Source: CAZOJJ01 sp964580105 (GTDB lineage: Bacteria > Bacteroidota > Rhodothermia > Rhodothermales > Rubricoccaceae). From it: a DNA stretch of 49,833 bases. The stretch covers positions 1 through 49,833 of the forward strand of contig CAZOJJ010000019.1 in assembly GCA_964580105.1 (NCBI GenBank). The letters run 5' to 3'. The position numbers and the translations under genes are program-made. Under the pieces are notes generated by a model that was not told the DNA's origin, made no database searches, and saw only the letters and a program-made list of their open reading frames with translations. This document shows positions 1-7,119 of this stretch, piece by piece. Each line of letters begins with the position of its first letter. The first letter of the stretch is position 1.

Positions 1-413
1 CGGCCAACGACAAGGCCGCGGCCAACGACAAGGCCGCGGCCTACGACCTCATCGAGCAGGCCGCCGAGCGTAGCCCGAGGCTGAAGAAGCTGTGGGCCGA
101 CGGGGCCTTCGAATACGGCCCTGAGGTGGAGGTCTCGCTGGGTATACCAACAGCCTTCGCCCTCCACGCCAACTTCCCCAACCCGTTCAACCCCACCACG
201 ATGATCCGCTACGAAGTGCCCACCGACGGGCGCGTCCGCCTGGTCGTCTACGACGTACTGGGACGGGCCGTGGCGGTGCTGGCGGATGGAGACGTCCGGG
301 CCGGGCGCCACGAGGTTCGCTTCGATGCCTCCGGCCTGGCCTCCGGATTCTACGTCTACCGCCTGGAGTCCGAGGCGTTCACGCAGGCCCGGCGCATGAT
401 GCTCGTGAAGTAG
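1..413 (+). CDS. C-terminal part of a T9SS-exported protein (5' end outside window)
   Basis: The frame is open from the window edge (first complete codon at position 3) to the TAG at 411-413. The last ~80 residues form a type A T9SS sorting/FlgD-Ig-like domain: 'FPNPFNPTTMIRYEVP', then 'VYDVLGR', 'AGRHEVRFDASGLASGFYVYRLE', ending in 'MMLVK'. In the family this domain directs a protein with an N-terminal signal peptide through the type IX secretion system to the cell surface. The first residues are a short repeat (ANDKAA twice), followed by a charged segment, so the passenger domain cannot be identified. An internal GTG at 126 is not a credible start, because the frame continues upstream without a stop. 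Confidence 0.85.
   Translation, partial: ANDKAAANDKAAAYDLIEQAAERSPRLKKLWADGAFEYGPEVEVSLGIPTAFALHANFPNPFNPTTMIRYEVPTDGRVRLVVYDVLGRAVAVLADGDVRAGRHEVRFDASGLASGFYVYRLESEAFTQARRMMLVK
2..41 (+). repeat. 18-bp in-frame tandem repeat at the window edge
   Basis: The unit GCGGCCAACGACAAGGCC occurs about twice and then decays, encoding repeated A-A-N-D-K-A. The window begins inside it, so the true copy number is unknown. The contig may end here for the same reason two of the three gaps in this window sit in minisatellites. Confidence 0.7.
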
Positions 414-437
414 GGGAGCCGGGCCGGCGACGTACTC

Positions 438-472
438 TGCCCTGCCTCGGAGGGAAGAGCCGAGGCGGGGCA
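438..472 (+). terminator. Hairpin terminator after the T9SS protein
   Basis: Two 13-nt arms (438-450 and 460-472) pair with one G-U wobble around a 9-nt loop, 25 bp after the stop codon. There is no T tract. It separates the upstream gene from the pta promoter. Confidence 0.6.
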
Positions 473-498
473 CGGCTGTATCCGGGGGCGCCGTCGTC

Positions 499-506
499 TA
501 TCTTGG
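499..506 (+). promoter_or_regulatory. Predicted -7 element of pta (TATCTTGG)
   Basis: The octamer matches the Bacteroidota -7 consensus TAnnTTtG and lies 33 bp before the pta ATG, just after a terminator-like hairpin. No clear -33 element is visible. Confidence 0.45.
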
Positions 507-539
507 AAGCCCTTCCAGGACGCTTCTCACCCACAGCCC

Positions 540-1526
540 ATGCGCCTCTCGGACCTCCACGCCCGCGCCCGTTCGCTGAACAAGAAAATCGTCCTCCCCG
601 AAGGCGAAGACCCTCGGACGATTCGCGCGGTGCGGACGCTGCTCCAGGACGGCCTCGTTCGCCCGGTCCTCCTCGGTAAGGAATCGGTCGTACGTGCCGT
701 GGCCGAGGCGGAAGGTGTCGCGCTGCCGCACACGGTTCCGATCCTCGACCCGGCCACGAGCGAGCGCCGCTCGGAGTACGCCCAGACGCTCTTCCAACTC
801 CGCAAGCAAAAGGGCTTGACGTACGAGCAGGCGCTGACGCAGGTCACCGACGTGCTGTACTTCGGCAACCTGATGGTTCGGCGCGGCGAAGCCGACGGCT
901 GCGTGGCCGGCGCCGCCCACCCGTCGCCCGACGTGATCCGGGCCGCCATCCAGGTGCTCGGGGTGGCCGAGGGCTCCTCGCTCGTGTCCTCGTTTTTTCT
1001 GATGGTTCTGCCCGACGGGCGGCCTCTGACGTTCGCCGACTGCGGGGTGAACGCGGATCCCGACCCGCGCCAGCTGGCCTCCATCGGCGTCGATGCCGCG
1101 GTCAACCACCGGTTTCTCACGGGCGAGGAGCCGCGCGTGGCCTTCCTGTCGTTCTCGACGAAGGGCTCGGCCGACCACCCGGCCGTCGAAAAGGTGCGCG
1201 AGGCGGTCCGGCTGGCCCACGCCCTCCGCCCCGACCTCGCCATCGACGGAGAGCTCCAGTTCGACGCGGCCTTCGTGCCCTCGGTGGGGGAGCGGAAGGC
1301 GCCGGGCTCCTCCGTGGCGGGACGGGCGAACGTGCTCGTGTTCCCGGACCTGAACGCGGGCAACATCGGCTACAAGATCGCGCAGCGCATCGGGGGCGCG
1401 GAGGCGTTCGGTCCGATCCTTCAGGGGCTTGCCAAGCCGGCCAACGACCTCTCCCGGGGCGCCGACGCCGAGGACATCGTCAACGTAGCGGCCATCACGG
1501 CGCTCCAGGCCGGAGCGATGGAATAA
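540..1526 (+). CDS. pta: Phosphate acetyltransferase
   Basis: A 328-residue protein covering the PTA_PTB catalytic fold alone (short form, without the N-terminal DRTGG/BioD-like regions of long Pta). It interconverts acetyl-CoA plus phosphate with acetyl phosphate plus CoA in the cytosol. Family signatures include 'KKIVLPEGEDPRTIRAV' near the N-terminus, 'DGCVAGAAHPSPDVIRAAIQ', and the C-terminal 'VFPDLNAGNIGYKIAQR', 'GPILQGLAKPANDLSRGA' and 'EDIVNVAAITALQA'. No acetate kinase gene is adjacent. A phosphate butyryltransferase is a lesser alternative, but the C-terminal motifs favour Pta. It converges on purC with only 15 bp between the stop codons. Confidence 0.93.
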   Translation: MRLSDLHARARSLNKKIVLPEGEDPRTIRAVRTLLQDGLVRPVLLGKESVVRAVAEAEGVALPHTVPILDPATSERRSEYAQTLFQLRKQKGLTYEQALTQVTDVLYFGNLMVRRGEADGCVAGAAHPSPDVIRAAIQVLGVAEGSSLVSSFFLMVLPDGRPLTFADCGVNADPDPRQLASIGVDAAVNHRFLTGEEPRVAFLSFSTKGSADHPAVEKVREAVRLAHALRPDLAIDGELQFDAAFVPSVGERKAPGSSVAGRANVLVFPDLNAGNIGYKIAQRIGGAEAFGPILQGLAKPANDLSRGADAEDIVNVAAITALQAGAME

Positions 1527-1528
1527 GT

Positions 1529-1540
1529 CTGTTATTGCAA
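1529..1540 (-). repeat. CAATAAC motif, copy 1 (minus strand)
   Basis: The minus strand reads TTGCAATAACAG, between the convergent pta and purC stop codons. It is the only copy left of the dif-like site and the only one on the minus strand. Confidence 0.6.
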
Positions 1541-1541
1541 C

Positions 1542-2492
1542 TTAAAACCAATCCTCAAGGGCTTCGCGAATGCGCCCGGCCGGATCGGGGTGGAGATCGG
1601 GTTCGAACGCCTCGCCGGTGACCGTCTCGTAGAGTTCGACGTAGCGCTCGGTGACCTCTCGCACGAATTTGGGGGGCAGATCGGGCAACGTCTGGCCCTC
1701 CAGGCCGCGAAATCCGTGGTCCATCAGCCACTCGCGGACGAACTCTTTCGAGAGTTGCCGCTGGGGCTGCCCGGCCGCCAGCCGCTCCTCGTAGCCCTCG
1801 GCGTAGTAGTACCGTGAGGAATCGGGGGTGTGGACCTCATCGATCACGACGAGCGCGCCGTCGGGCGTGCGGCCGAACTCGTACTTCGTATCGACGAGGA
1901 GCAGCCCGCGCTGGGCGGCAAGCTCCGAACCCCGGGCAAAGAGCCGCAGCGCGAGGTCGGCCGCCTCGTCGAGCGTCTCGGCATCGAGCAGTCCGCGCTC
2001 GACGATGGCCTGCCGGCTGACGTCCTCGTCGTGCCCCTCCGTGGCCTTCGTAGCCGGCGTCAGGATGGGCGACGGCAGGCGGTCGGCTTCCACGAGGCCC
2101 TCGGGGAGCCGCTCGCCGCAGAGCTCGCGCCCGCCGTCGCGGTAGACGCGCCAGGCGTGCCCCGCCACGTAACCCCGCACGACGAACTCGATGGGGAGCG
2201 CCTCGCACTCAATGGCAAGGGTGACGTTGGGGTCTGGAACGGACAGGACGTGGTTCGGCGCCACGTCGGCCGTGCGTTCGAAGAAGTAGGCGGCCAGTCG
2301 GTTGAGCACCTGGCCCTTGAGCGGGATGGCTTGCCGGAGCACGTGGTCGAAGGCCGAAATCCGGTCGGTCGTCACGAGCACGAGGCGGCCGTCTCCAGGA
2401 CGGTACACGTCGCGGACCTTCCCCCGGTAACGGGGCCCGAGGCCGGAGAAATGGGTTTCGGCGAGCGGCGGGGGCAGGGTGACGGGGAGCAT
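1542..2492 (-). CDS. purC: Phosphoribosylaminoimidazole-succinocarboxamide synthase (SAICAR synthetase)
   Basis: A 316-residue cytosolic ligase joining CAIR and L-aspartate, with ATP, in de novo purine synthesis. Signatures seen: 'YRGKVRDVY' at the N-terminus (nucleotide-binding K-V-R-D), 'VTTDRISAFDHVL', 'PIEFVVRGYVAGHAWR', 'PILTPATKATEGHDE', 'LLVDTKYEFG' and 'VVIDEVHTPDSSRYY'. The length fits the ~300-residue PurC branch that includes yeast Ade1. The ATG at 2492 directly precedes the conserved N-terminus. guaB and purA are also in the window, but not in the same operon. Confidence 0.95.
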   Translation of the reverse strand: MLPVTLPPPLAETHFSGLGPRYRGKVRDVYRPGDGRLVLVTTDRISAFDHVLRQAIPLKGQVLNRLAAYFFERTADVAPNHVLSVPDPNVTLAIECEALPIEFVVRGYVAGHAWRVYRDGGRELCGERLPEGLVEADRLPSPILTPATKATEGHDEDVSRQAIVERGLLDAETLDEAADLALRLFARGSELAAQRGLLLVDTKYEFGRTPDGALVVIDEVHTPDSSRYYYAEGYEERLAAGQPQRQLSKEFVREWLMDHGFRGLEGQTLPDLPPKFVREVTERYVELYETVTGEAFEPDLHPDPAGRIREALEDWF

Positions 2493-2514
2493 GGCGAGGG
2501 TGTCGGGCGGCGCC

Positions 2515-2522
2515 GTAAGCTA
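2515..2522 (-). promoter_or_regulatory. Predicted -7 element of purC (TAGCTTAC)
   Basis: The minus strand reads TAGCTTAC 22 bp upstream of the purC ATG, in the 62-bp purC/thiD-like spacer. It is a partial match to TAnnTTtG. Confidence 0.35.
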
Positions 2523-2554
2523 CCGCCCCGGCCGCACCCGGGCGAGGCGGCGGA

Positions 2555-3385
2555 TCAGTTCAACGACGTGCCCGGACGATCCGGCCAGTCGAATCGTAAC
2601 CGCCCAGACTGAGCCAATCGGAGCGCTTCCGTGACGTACCGCTTGGCCTCCTGCACGGCTTCCACGACAGGGATCCCCCTCGACAGCCCGGCGAGGGCCG
2701 CTACACTCAGGGCGCTGGACGCGCCTCGGACCTCCGGAGCGTCGAGGTAGGGCGCCTCGAAGAGGCTGAATCCTTCGCCGTCGTAGAGCAGGTCGGCCAT
2801 GAGGCGCTGGTCGCCGTCCGGCTCAAGGTCGAAGAACCGGGCCTTGATCTCGCCGCACGTGATGAGCACGTTCTTCGCGCCCAGCCGGTGCAAGCGCTGC
2901 GCCGCGACCTGCGCGTCGTCGAGCGATTGGATTTCGCCGCCGGAAATCAACTCGGCGTCCGTCCGGCTGAAAAGGACGAGATCGGGCACGTCCAGTCGGT
3001 CCCGGAGCGCCTCGACACCGCGCCGGCTGAGCACCGTGCCGCCGCCGTCGCCGGCCACGACGAACTCCAGCACCATCGGTCCCGAATACCGACGCAACGC
3101 CGAGAAGGCCGCCTCGACGGTGGCGTGGGTGCCGAGCACGCCGAGCTTCACCGCCTCTGGCGGATCCACGGCGAAGAGGTGCTCCAGCTGCGCCTGCACC
3201 GTATCGGCCGGCACCTCCGTTACGTCCGTAACGCGCGTGTCGCTCGCGCTGATGATCGAGGTGCACACCGGCCTCGGGTGCGCGCCGAGCGCCCGCGCCG
3301 CCAGCACGTCGGCGACGAGCCCGCGCTCGAGCGCGGGGTGGAGGGCGCCGAGGAGCGCGACGGGGATGGAGTCGAACGGAAGCAT
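2555..3385 (-). CDS. ThiD-like (hydroxymethylpyrimidine kinase family) ribokinase-fold protein with a degenerate active site
   Basis: A 276-residue protein of the ThiD/PdxK-like ribokinase fold. It is recognisable from 'PRPVCTSIISASDTRVTDVTEVPADTVQAQLEHLF', 'AVKLGVLGTHATVEAAFSALR' and the distal nucleotide-binding region. ThiD phosphorylates HMP and HMP-P in thiamine synthesis. Two usual features are altered. The N-terminal G-x-D-x-S/G-G-G-A-G substrate loop is replaced by 'GALHPALERGLVADV', and the catalytic anion-hole motif G-T-G-C is G-A-S-S at residues 221-224. I therefore call the fold rather than the reaction; it may be a diverged kinase or a non-catalytic homologue. No other thiamine gene is adjacent. 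Confidence 0.7.
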   Translation of the reverse strand: MLPFDSIPVALLGALHPALERGLVADVLAARALGAHPRPVCTSIISASDTRVTDVTEVPADTVQAQLEHLFAVDPPEAVKLGVLGTHATVEAAFSALRRYSGPMVLEFVVAGDGGGTVLSRRGVEALRDRLDVPDLVLFSRTDAELISGGEIQSLDDAQVAAQRLHRLGAKNVLITCGEIKARFFDLEPDGDQRLMADLLYDGEGFSLFEAPYLDAPEVRGASSALSVAALAGLSRGIPVVEAVQEAKRYVTEALRLAQSGRLRFDWPDRPGTSLN

Positions 3386-3388
3386 GCA

Positions 3389-3396
3389 AGAAACTA
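3389..3396 (-). promoter_or_regulatory. Possible -7 element of the thiD-like gene (TAGTTTCT)
   Basis: The minus strand reads TAGTTTCT ending only 3 bp before the assigned ATG. If it is real, the transcript is leaderless or the true start lies downstream. Weak. Confidence 0.25.
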
Positions 3397-3444
3397 CGCG
3401 CGGGCGGCGGGTCGCGGGCGGCGGGTCGCGGCGCGAGGCATTTC

Positions 3445-3462
3445 GGCGCCAGGCCTGGCGCC
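3445..3462. other. Perfect 18-bp palindrome beside the dif-like site
   Basis: GGCGCCAGGCCTGGCGCC is identical to its reverse complement and ends 1 bp before the dif-like site. It could be a DNA-binding site or part of the recombination locus. It has no loop and no T tract, so it is a poor terminator. Confidence 0.7.
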
Positions 3463-3463
3463 T

Positions 3464-3491
3464 ACTTCCGATAACCCTTATTATCGGAACC
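3464..3491 (+). other. dif: dif-like Xer recombination site
   Basis: It has the canonical 11 + 6 + 11 layout: left arm ACTTCCGATAA, centre CCCTTA, right arm TTATCGGAACC. The arms are inverted repeats matching at 9 of 11 positions, and the inner ends ATAA...TTAT are those of bacterial dif sites. The XerD-type arm TTATGTTAAAT of two-recombinase systems is not present. The near-symmetry suits one recombinase binding both arms, as in XerH or XerS systems. The site ends 19 bp before the start of a tyrosine recombinase gene. Known: dif resolves chromosome dimers at the terminus. Inferred: this is that site, or alternatively the attachment site of an Xer-mobilised element. Confidence 0.65.
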
Positions 3492-3510
3492 GCCCCCTGA
3501 GACGTCCATC

Positions 3511-4467
3511 ATGCCCGACCTCACCCACCTCGGCACCGAGGCCGCCGTCTCCGGGCCGTTCGCCGACGACGGCCTCGACACGGACCTCGTGCCGCTCTTC
3601 CTCCTGCGCTACGAGGCGCCGAACACCCGCCGCGCCTACGCCAACGACCTCCGGCAGTTCTACGGCTCCGACGTCGTCACACTGCGGATGGCCCGAGCCA
3701 CCACGTTCGTCCACGTGAACGAGCACCTGGCCGCGCTGCGAGACGGCGGTGCGCGACCGCGCACGCTTCAACGCAGAACCGCCGCGCTGCGCACGTTCTT
3801 CAGCTGGTTGCAGGCCCTTGAACTGTTGGACGGCAATCCGGCCGACCGCCATCTCGTCCGCCGCGTCAAGCGGAACCAGCAGGCTCACGAAGCCCTCACG
3901 GTGCTGACGCGGGACCAGGCCCTTCGACTCTTCGACGCCCTCGATCCGGATCGAAGCACCTATCCGAGAGATCGCGCACTCATTGATGTGCTTTTGCATT
4001 GTGTGCTGCGCCGATCCGAGGCGGCCATGATGGACTTTGAGCACGTGCGTCAATCCGGTTCCTACTGGGTGCTCGACCTTCCCCACACCAAAGGCGGCGC
4101 CGATCAATACGTGAAACTACCCGACCACGTGAGAATTCAGATAGATACGCTCAAATCGTTATACGGGAGCGGGACGGGTCCGGTGTGGCGATCATGGAGC
4201 AATAACAGCTATGGTCGCCGGCTTTCGGCACGCTCGATCTACGACATCGTCCGAAGAGCGGCACGGCGTGCGGGTATCGAAGCCACGGTCGGTGCCCACA
4301 CCCTTCGTCACACCGGATGCACGCTGGCCATCGAGGCGGGCGCGAGCGTCCAGCAGGTTCAGACCCACGCTCGGCACAGAAACATCGAAACGACCATGGT
4401 GTACGTGCACCACCGCGACCGGCTACGCGATAACGCCGCCGACTACATTGACCTCACCAAGCGGTAA
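3511..4467 (+). CDS. XerC/XerD-family tyrosine recombinase
   Basis: A 318-residue protein with an N-terminal SAM-like core-binding domain (about residues 25-115, 'NTRRAYANDLRQF', 'RTLQRRTAALRTFFSWL') and a catalytic domain (about 130-310). All catalytic residues are visible: R167 in 'CVLRRSE', K194 in 'HTKGG', H263 and R266 in 'HTLRHTG', H289 in 'ARHRNIETT' and nucleophile Y298 in 'MVYVHH'. Length and layout fit XerC/D rather than phage or conjugative integrases. It is probably the chromosome dimer resolvase, because a dif-like site is immediately upstream. It is the first gene of a tight four-gene forward operon. Integration of a small Xer-dependent element is the alternative. Confidence 0.9.
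   Translation: MPDLTHLGTEAAVSGPFADDGLDTDLVPLFLLRYEAPNTRRAYANDLRQFYGSDVVTLRMARATTFVHVNEHLAALRDGGARPRTLQRRTAALRTFFSWLQALELLDGNPADRHLVRRVKRNQQAHEALTVLTRDQALRLFDALDPDRSTYPRDRALIDVLLHCVLRRSEAAMMDFEHVRQSGSYWVLDLPHTKGGADQYVKLPDHVRIQIDTLKSLYGSGTGPVWRSWSNNSYGRRLSARSIYDIVRRAARRAGIEATVGAHTLRHTGCTLAIEAGASVQQVQTHARHRNIETTMVYVHHRDRLRDNAADYIDLTKR
4197..4208 (+). repeat. CAATAAC motif, copy 2 (in the xer gene)
   Basis: GAGCAATAACAG within the recombinase gene, encoding S-N-N-S. First copy right of the dif-like site, on the plus strand. Confidence 0.55.
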
Positions 4468-4472
4468 CGCTC

Positions 4473-5993
4473 GTGGATTACGACGTGATCGTGATCGGTG
4501 CCGGACACAACGCGCTGATTGCGGCGGCGTACCTCGCCCAGGCCGGCTACCGGGTAACCGTGTTCGAACGGCGATCCCAGGTGGGTGGCGCCGTATCCAC
4601 GGAGGAGATCATTCCCGGATTTCGTTTCGACCTCGGCGGCAGCGCGCACATCCTGATCCGCCTGACACCCATCGTTGACGAACTGGAGTTGCATCGCTAT
4701 GGACTCCGGTACATCGAGTTAGATCCGCTATTCTTTTCGCCGACTCGTGATTCCTCCATCATTTTCTACAGAGACGCCGAGGCCACGGCAGATGCCCTCG
4801 ATTTGATCCATCCTGGGGAAGGCGAGGCCTATCGTCGTTTCTTGTCGGACTGGCTCCCGTTTTCGCGCTCGGTTTTAGACACCTTTCTTTCGAGCCCCTC
4901 TCCTTTCGAACTGGGCAAATCCTTCGCCTTGGGCCCGGCGTCCTCGCAGGCATGGCAGCGTGCACTGCCGCAGATCCTGCGGCCGTACGGCGAGGTACTC
5001 GACGACTACTTCCACACCGAGGCCCTCATCGCGCCGATGGTCTGGATGGCGGCACAATCGGGGCCGCCGCCGGGAGAGCCGCTATCGGCGCCGTTCCTCC
5101 TGTGGCACCCGCTCTACCACGAGGGCGGCATGGCGCGCCCCGAGGGCGGATCGGGCATGCTGACGCAGGCCCTCCACCGACACATCGAGGCGCACGGGGG
5201 CAGCGTCTACACCGCGGCCCCCGTCGAGGAAATCCTCATGGAGCGGGGGCGTGCGCGCGGCGTGCGCGTTGGGACGGACGTCTACACCAGCCGCGCGGTG
5301 CTGGCCGGGACGCACGTGCTGGAGTCGCTGGGCCGGCTGCTACCGCCGCACCTCCGCCCGGCCGAGCTCTCTCGCATGCGCGTGGGAAACGGGTTCGGCG
5401 CCATCGTGCGGCTGGCGCTCAGCAAGCCCGTGCAGTACCCCCACGCCGACGCGCGCCTGTCGAGGACCGGTCTCCAGCTGCTGTGCCGGGACCGGCAGCA
5501 GATCCAATCCGCCTACGGCGAGTACCTCCAGGGTCGCCCCGCCTCGGACCCCCCCCTCGTCGCCATGACGTTCTCTGCGGCTGATTCCACGCTCGTACCC
5601 GAGGGCGGCGAAGCGCTATGGATCTGGGGACAGTATTACCCCTACAACCTTGCCGGTAATATGTCGTGGGACGACATCAGCTTTGAAGTAGAGCAGTGCA
5701 TCATTGACCAGTTCGAGCGCTACGCACCGGGCACCCGTGATTCCATCGTCGGTACCCTCTTCCAGCATCCAGCGTGGCTCGAACGAGAAATGGGACTTTA
5801 TCGAGGCAACGTCATGCATCTAGAGATGAGCCTGGATCAGATGTTCTTGATGCGTCCGTCTATGAATCTATCCCGGTACAAATCGCACCTTGAAGGGCTC
5901 TTTTTGACGGGCGCCAGCACGCATCCGGGCGGAGGCATCATGGGCGCCTCCGGGCGTAGCGCCGCCCGCGTCGTACTGCGCTACCTTTCCTGA
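4473..5993 (+). CDS. CrtO/CruO-like carotenoid oxidoreductase (phytoene desaturase family)
   Basis: A 506-residue FAD-dependent amine-oxidase/phytoene-desaturase-fold protein. It starts at a GTG five bases after the xer stop. The N-terminal Rossmann motif is 'DVIVIGAGHNALIAAAYLAQAGYRVTVFERR' in two parts with the G-x-G-x-x-x-x family spacing, followed by 'VGGAVSTEE'. The C-terminal FAD-binding stretch is 'GLFLTGASTHPGGGIMGASGRSAA'. The 'GAGHNALIAAAYL' start and the ~500-residue length resemble CrtO-type beta-carotene 4-ketolases, which add keto groups to carotenoids at the membrane. A desaturase or a related oxidoreductase cannot be excluded. No other carotenoid gene lies nearby; the polyprenyl synthase at 28 kb is separate. 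Confidence 0.75.
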   Translation: MDYDVIVIGAGHNALIAAAYLAQAGYRVTVFERRSQVGGAVSTEEIIPGFRFDLGGSAHILIRLTPIVDELELHRYGLRYIELDPLFFSPTRDSSIIFYRDAEATADALDLIHPGEGEAYRRFLSDWLPFSRSVLDTFLSSPSPFELGKSFALGPASSQAWQRALPQILRPYGEVLDDYFHTEALIAPMVWMAAQSGPPPGEPLSAPFLLWHPLYHEGGMARPEGGSGMLTQALHRHIEAHGGSVYTAAPVEEILMERGRARGVRVGTDVYTSRAVLAGTHVLESLGRLLPPHLRPAELSRMRVGNGFGAIVRLALSKPVQYPHADARLSRTGLQLLCRDRQQIQSAYGEYLQGRPASDPPLVAMTFSAADSTLVPEGGEALWIWGQYYPYNLAGNMSWDDISFEVEQCIIDQFERYAPGTRDSIVGTLFQHPAWLEREMGLYRGNVMHLEMSLDQMFLMRPSMNLSRYKSHLEGLFLTGASTHPGGGIMGASGRSAARVVLRYLS

Positions 5994-5997
5994 ACGC

Positions 5998-7119
5998 ATG
6001 GAACCGCAGCTGGAACCCCTCGAAATCGAACGCTACAGCCGCCACCTCCTCCTGCCCGAGGTGGGGATGGCCGGGCAGTTGAAGCTCAAGGCCGCCTCGG
6101 TGCTCATCGTAGGTGCAGGCGGACTGGGTTCTCCGTCCGCGCTCTACCTTGCTGCTGCCGGAGTCGGGCGAATCGGCCTCGTCGATTTCGACCGGGTGGA
6201 CCGGAGCAATCTGCATCGCCAGATCCTCTTCGATCACGACGACGTGGGCACGCTCAAAGTGGACCGTGCCCATGAGCGAATTCATAGCCTGAACCCGCAC
6301 GTTGACGTGCGGGCGTACGAAGGCCGGATCGGCGACCTGCTCGAGCTCTTCGACGACTACGATGTCGTTCTCGACGGGACGGACACCTTCGCAACGAGAT
6401 ACGCCATCAACGACGCGGCCGTCCGTTACGGGAAGCCGGTCGTCCACGCCTCGATCAGCCAATTCGAAGGACAGATCAGCGTGTTCGGCGCCCCTGAGGG
6501 ACCGTGTTACCGCTGCCTCTTTCCGAGCCCGCCGCCGCCTCACCTCGTCCCTTCCTGCGCCGAGGGTGGCGTCCTCGGCGTGCTGCCGGGGCTGCTCGGC
6601 ACCATGCAGGCCGCCGAGGCCATCAAGTGGGTGCTGGGGCTCGGCGAGCCGCTCGTAGGCCGGCTCCTCCTCGTTGACGCCCTGGCGATGCGGTTCCGCG
6701 AGCTGCGCATTCCGAAGGATCCGGCGTGCCCGGTCTGCGGAAACGACGCGGCGGCGCGTCCAGCGACGCCGTCGCCCGTGCCGGTATGCGAGCGCACCGT
6801 GCCGGGCATCAGCGTAGACGACCTGAACACCCTGATGAGCGAGGCCGGCTCCGTCAACCTCCTCGACGTACGCCGTTCGGACGAACACGAGCGCGCGAAT
6901 CTGGGCGGGCGGCTGATTCCGCTCCACGAACTGGCCGGCCGGCTGGATGAGCTCGAAGCCTTGAGGGAAGCAACGGCCCCTCTCGTCGTGTACTGCCAGA
7001 CGGGAGTGCGCTCGGGCCAGGCCGTCGAACTGCTGCGAGCGGCAGGCTTCCGTCAAGCGGTCAACCTGCGCGGTGGCATGGAGGCCTGGTCGAAGCACCG
7101 GCCCCCCGTCTCACGGTGA
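5998..7119 (+). CDS. moeB: MoeB/ThiF-type adenylyltransferase with C-terminal rhodanese domain
   Basis: A 373-residue MoeZ/MoeBR-type fusion. The N-terminal E1-like domain (about 8-245) has the nucleotide loop 'GAGGLGS' at 39-45, 'DFDRVDRSNLHRQ' at 63-75, four zinc cysteines (C170, C173, C244, C247) and a cysteine in 'PSCAEGGVLG' (C187). The rhodanese domain (about 270-370) carries the active-site loop 'CQTGVRSG' with C333. Such proteins adenylate the C-terminal Gly-Gly of a small sulphur carrier (MoaD or ThiS) and then pass sulphur from a rhodanese persulphide. Which carrier it serves is not shown. It overlaps miaA by 4 bp (GTGA), so the two are translationally coupled. Confidence 0.88.
   Translation: MEPQLEPLEIERYSRHLLLPEVGMAGQLKLKAASVLIVGAGGLGSPSALYLAAAGVGRIGLVDFDRVDRSNLHRQILFDHDDVGTLKVDRAHERIHSLNPHVDVRAYEGRIGDLLELFDDYDVVLDGTDTFATRYAINDAAVRYGKPVVHASISQFEGQISVFGAPEGPCYRCLFPSPPPPHLVPSCAEGGVLGVLPGLLGTMQAAEAIKWVLGLGEPLVGRLLLVDALAMRFRELRIPKDPACPVCGNDAAARPATPSPVPVCERTVPGISVDDLNTLMSEAGSVNLLDVRRSDEHERANLGGRLIPLHELAGRLDELEALREATAPLVVYCQTGVRSGQAVELLRAAGFRQAVNLRGGMEAWSKHRPPVSR

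Noticed and set aside
1600..1612. tRNA T-loop-like GGTTCGAAC
   Set aside because: It lies inside purC and no acceptor, D or anticodon stems can be drawn. I found no tRNA in the window.
3402..3429. Two copies of a 14-bp GC-rich repeat upstream of the palindrome
   Set aside because: GGGCGGCGGGTCGC twice is low-complexity GC and common in such DNA. There is no evidence that it is functional.
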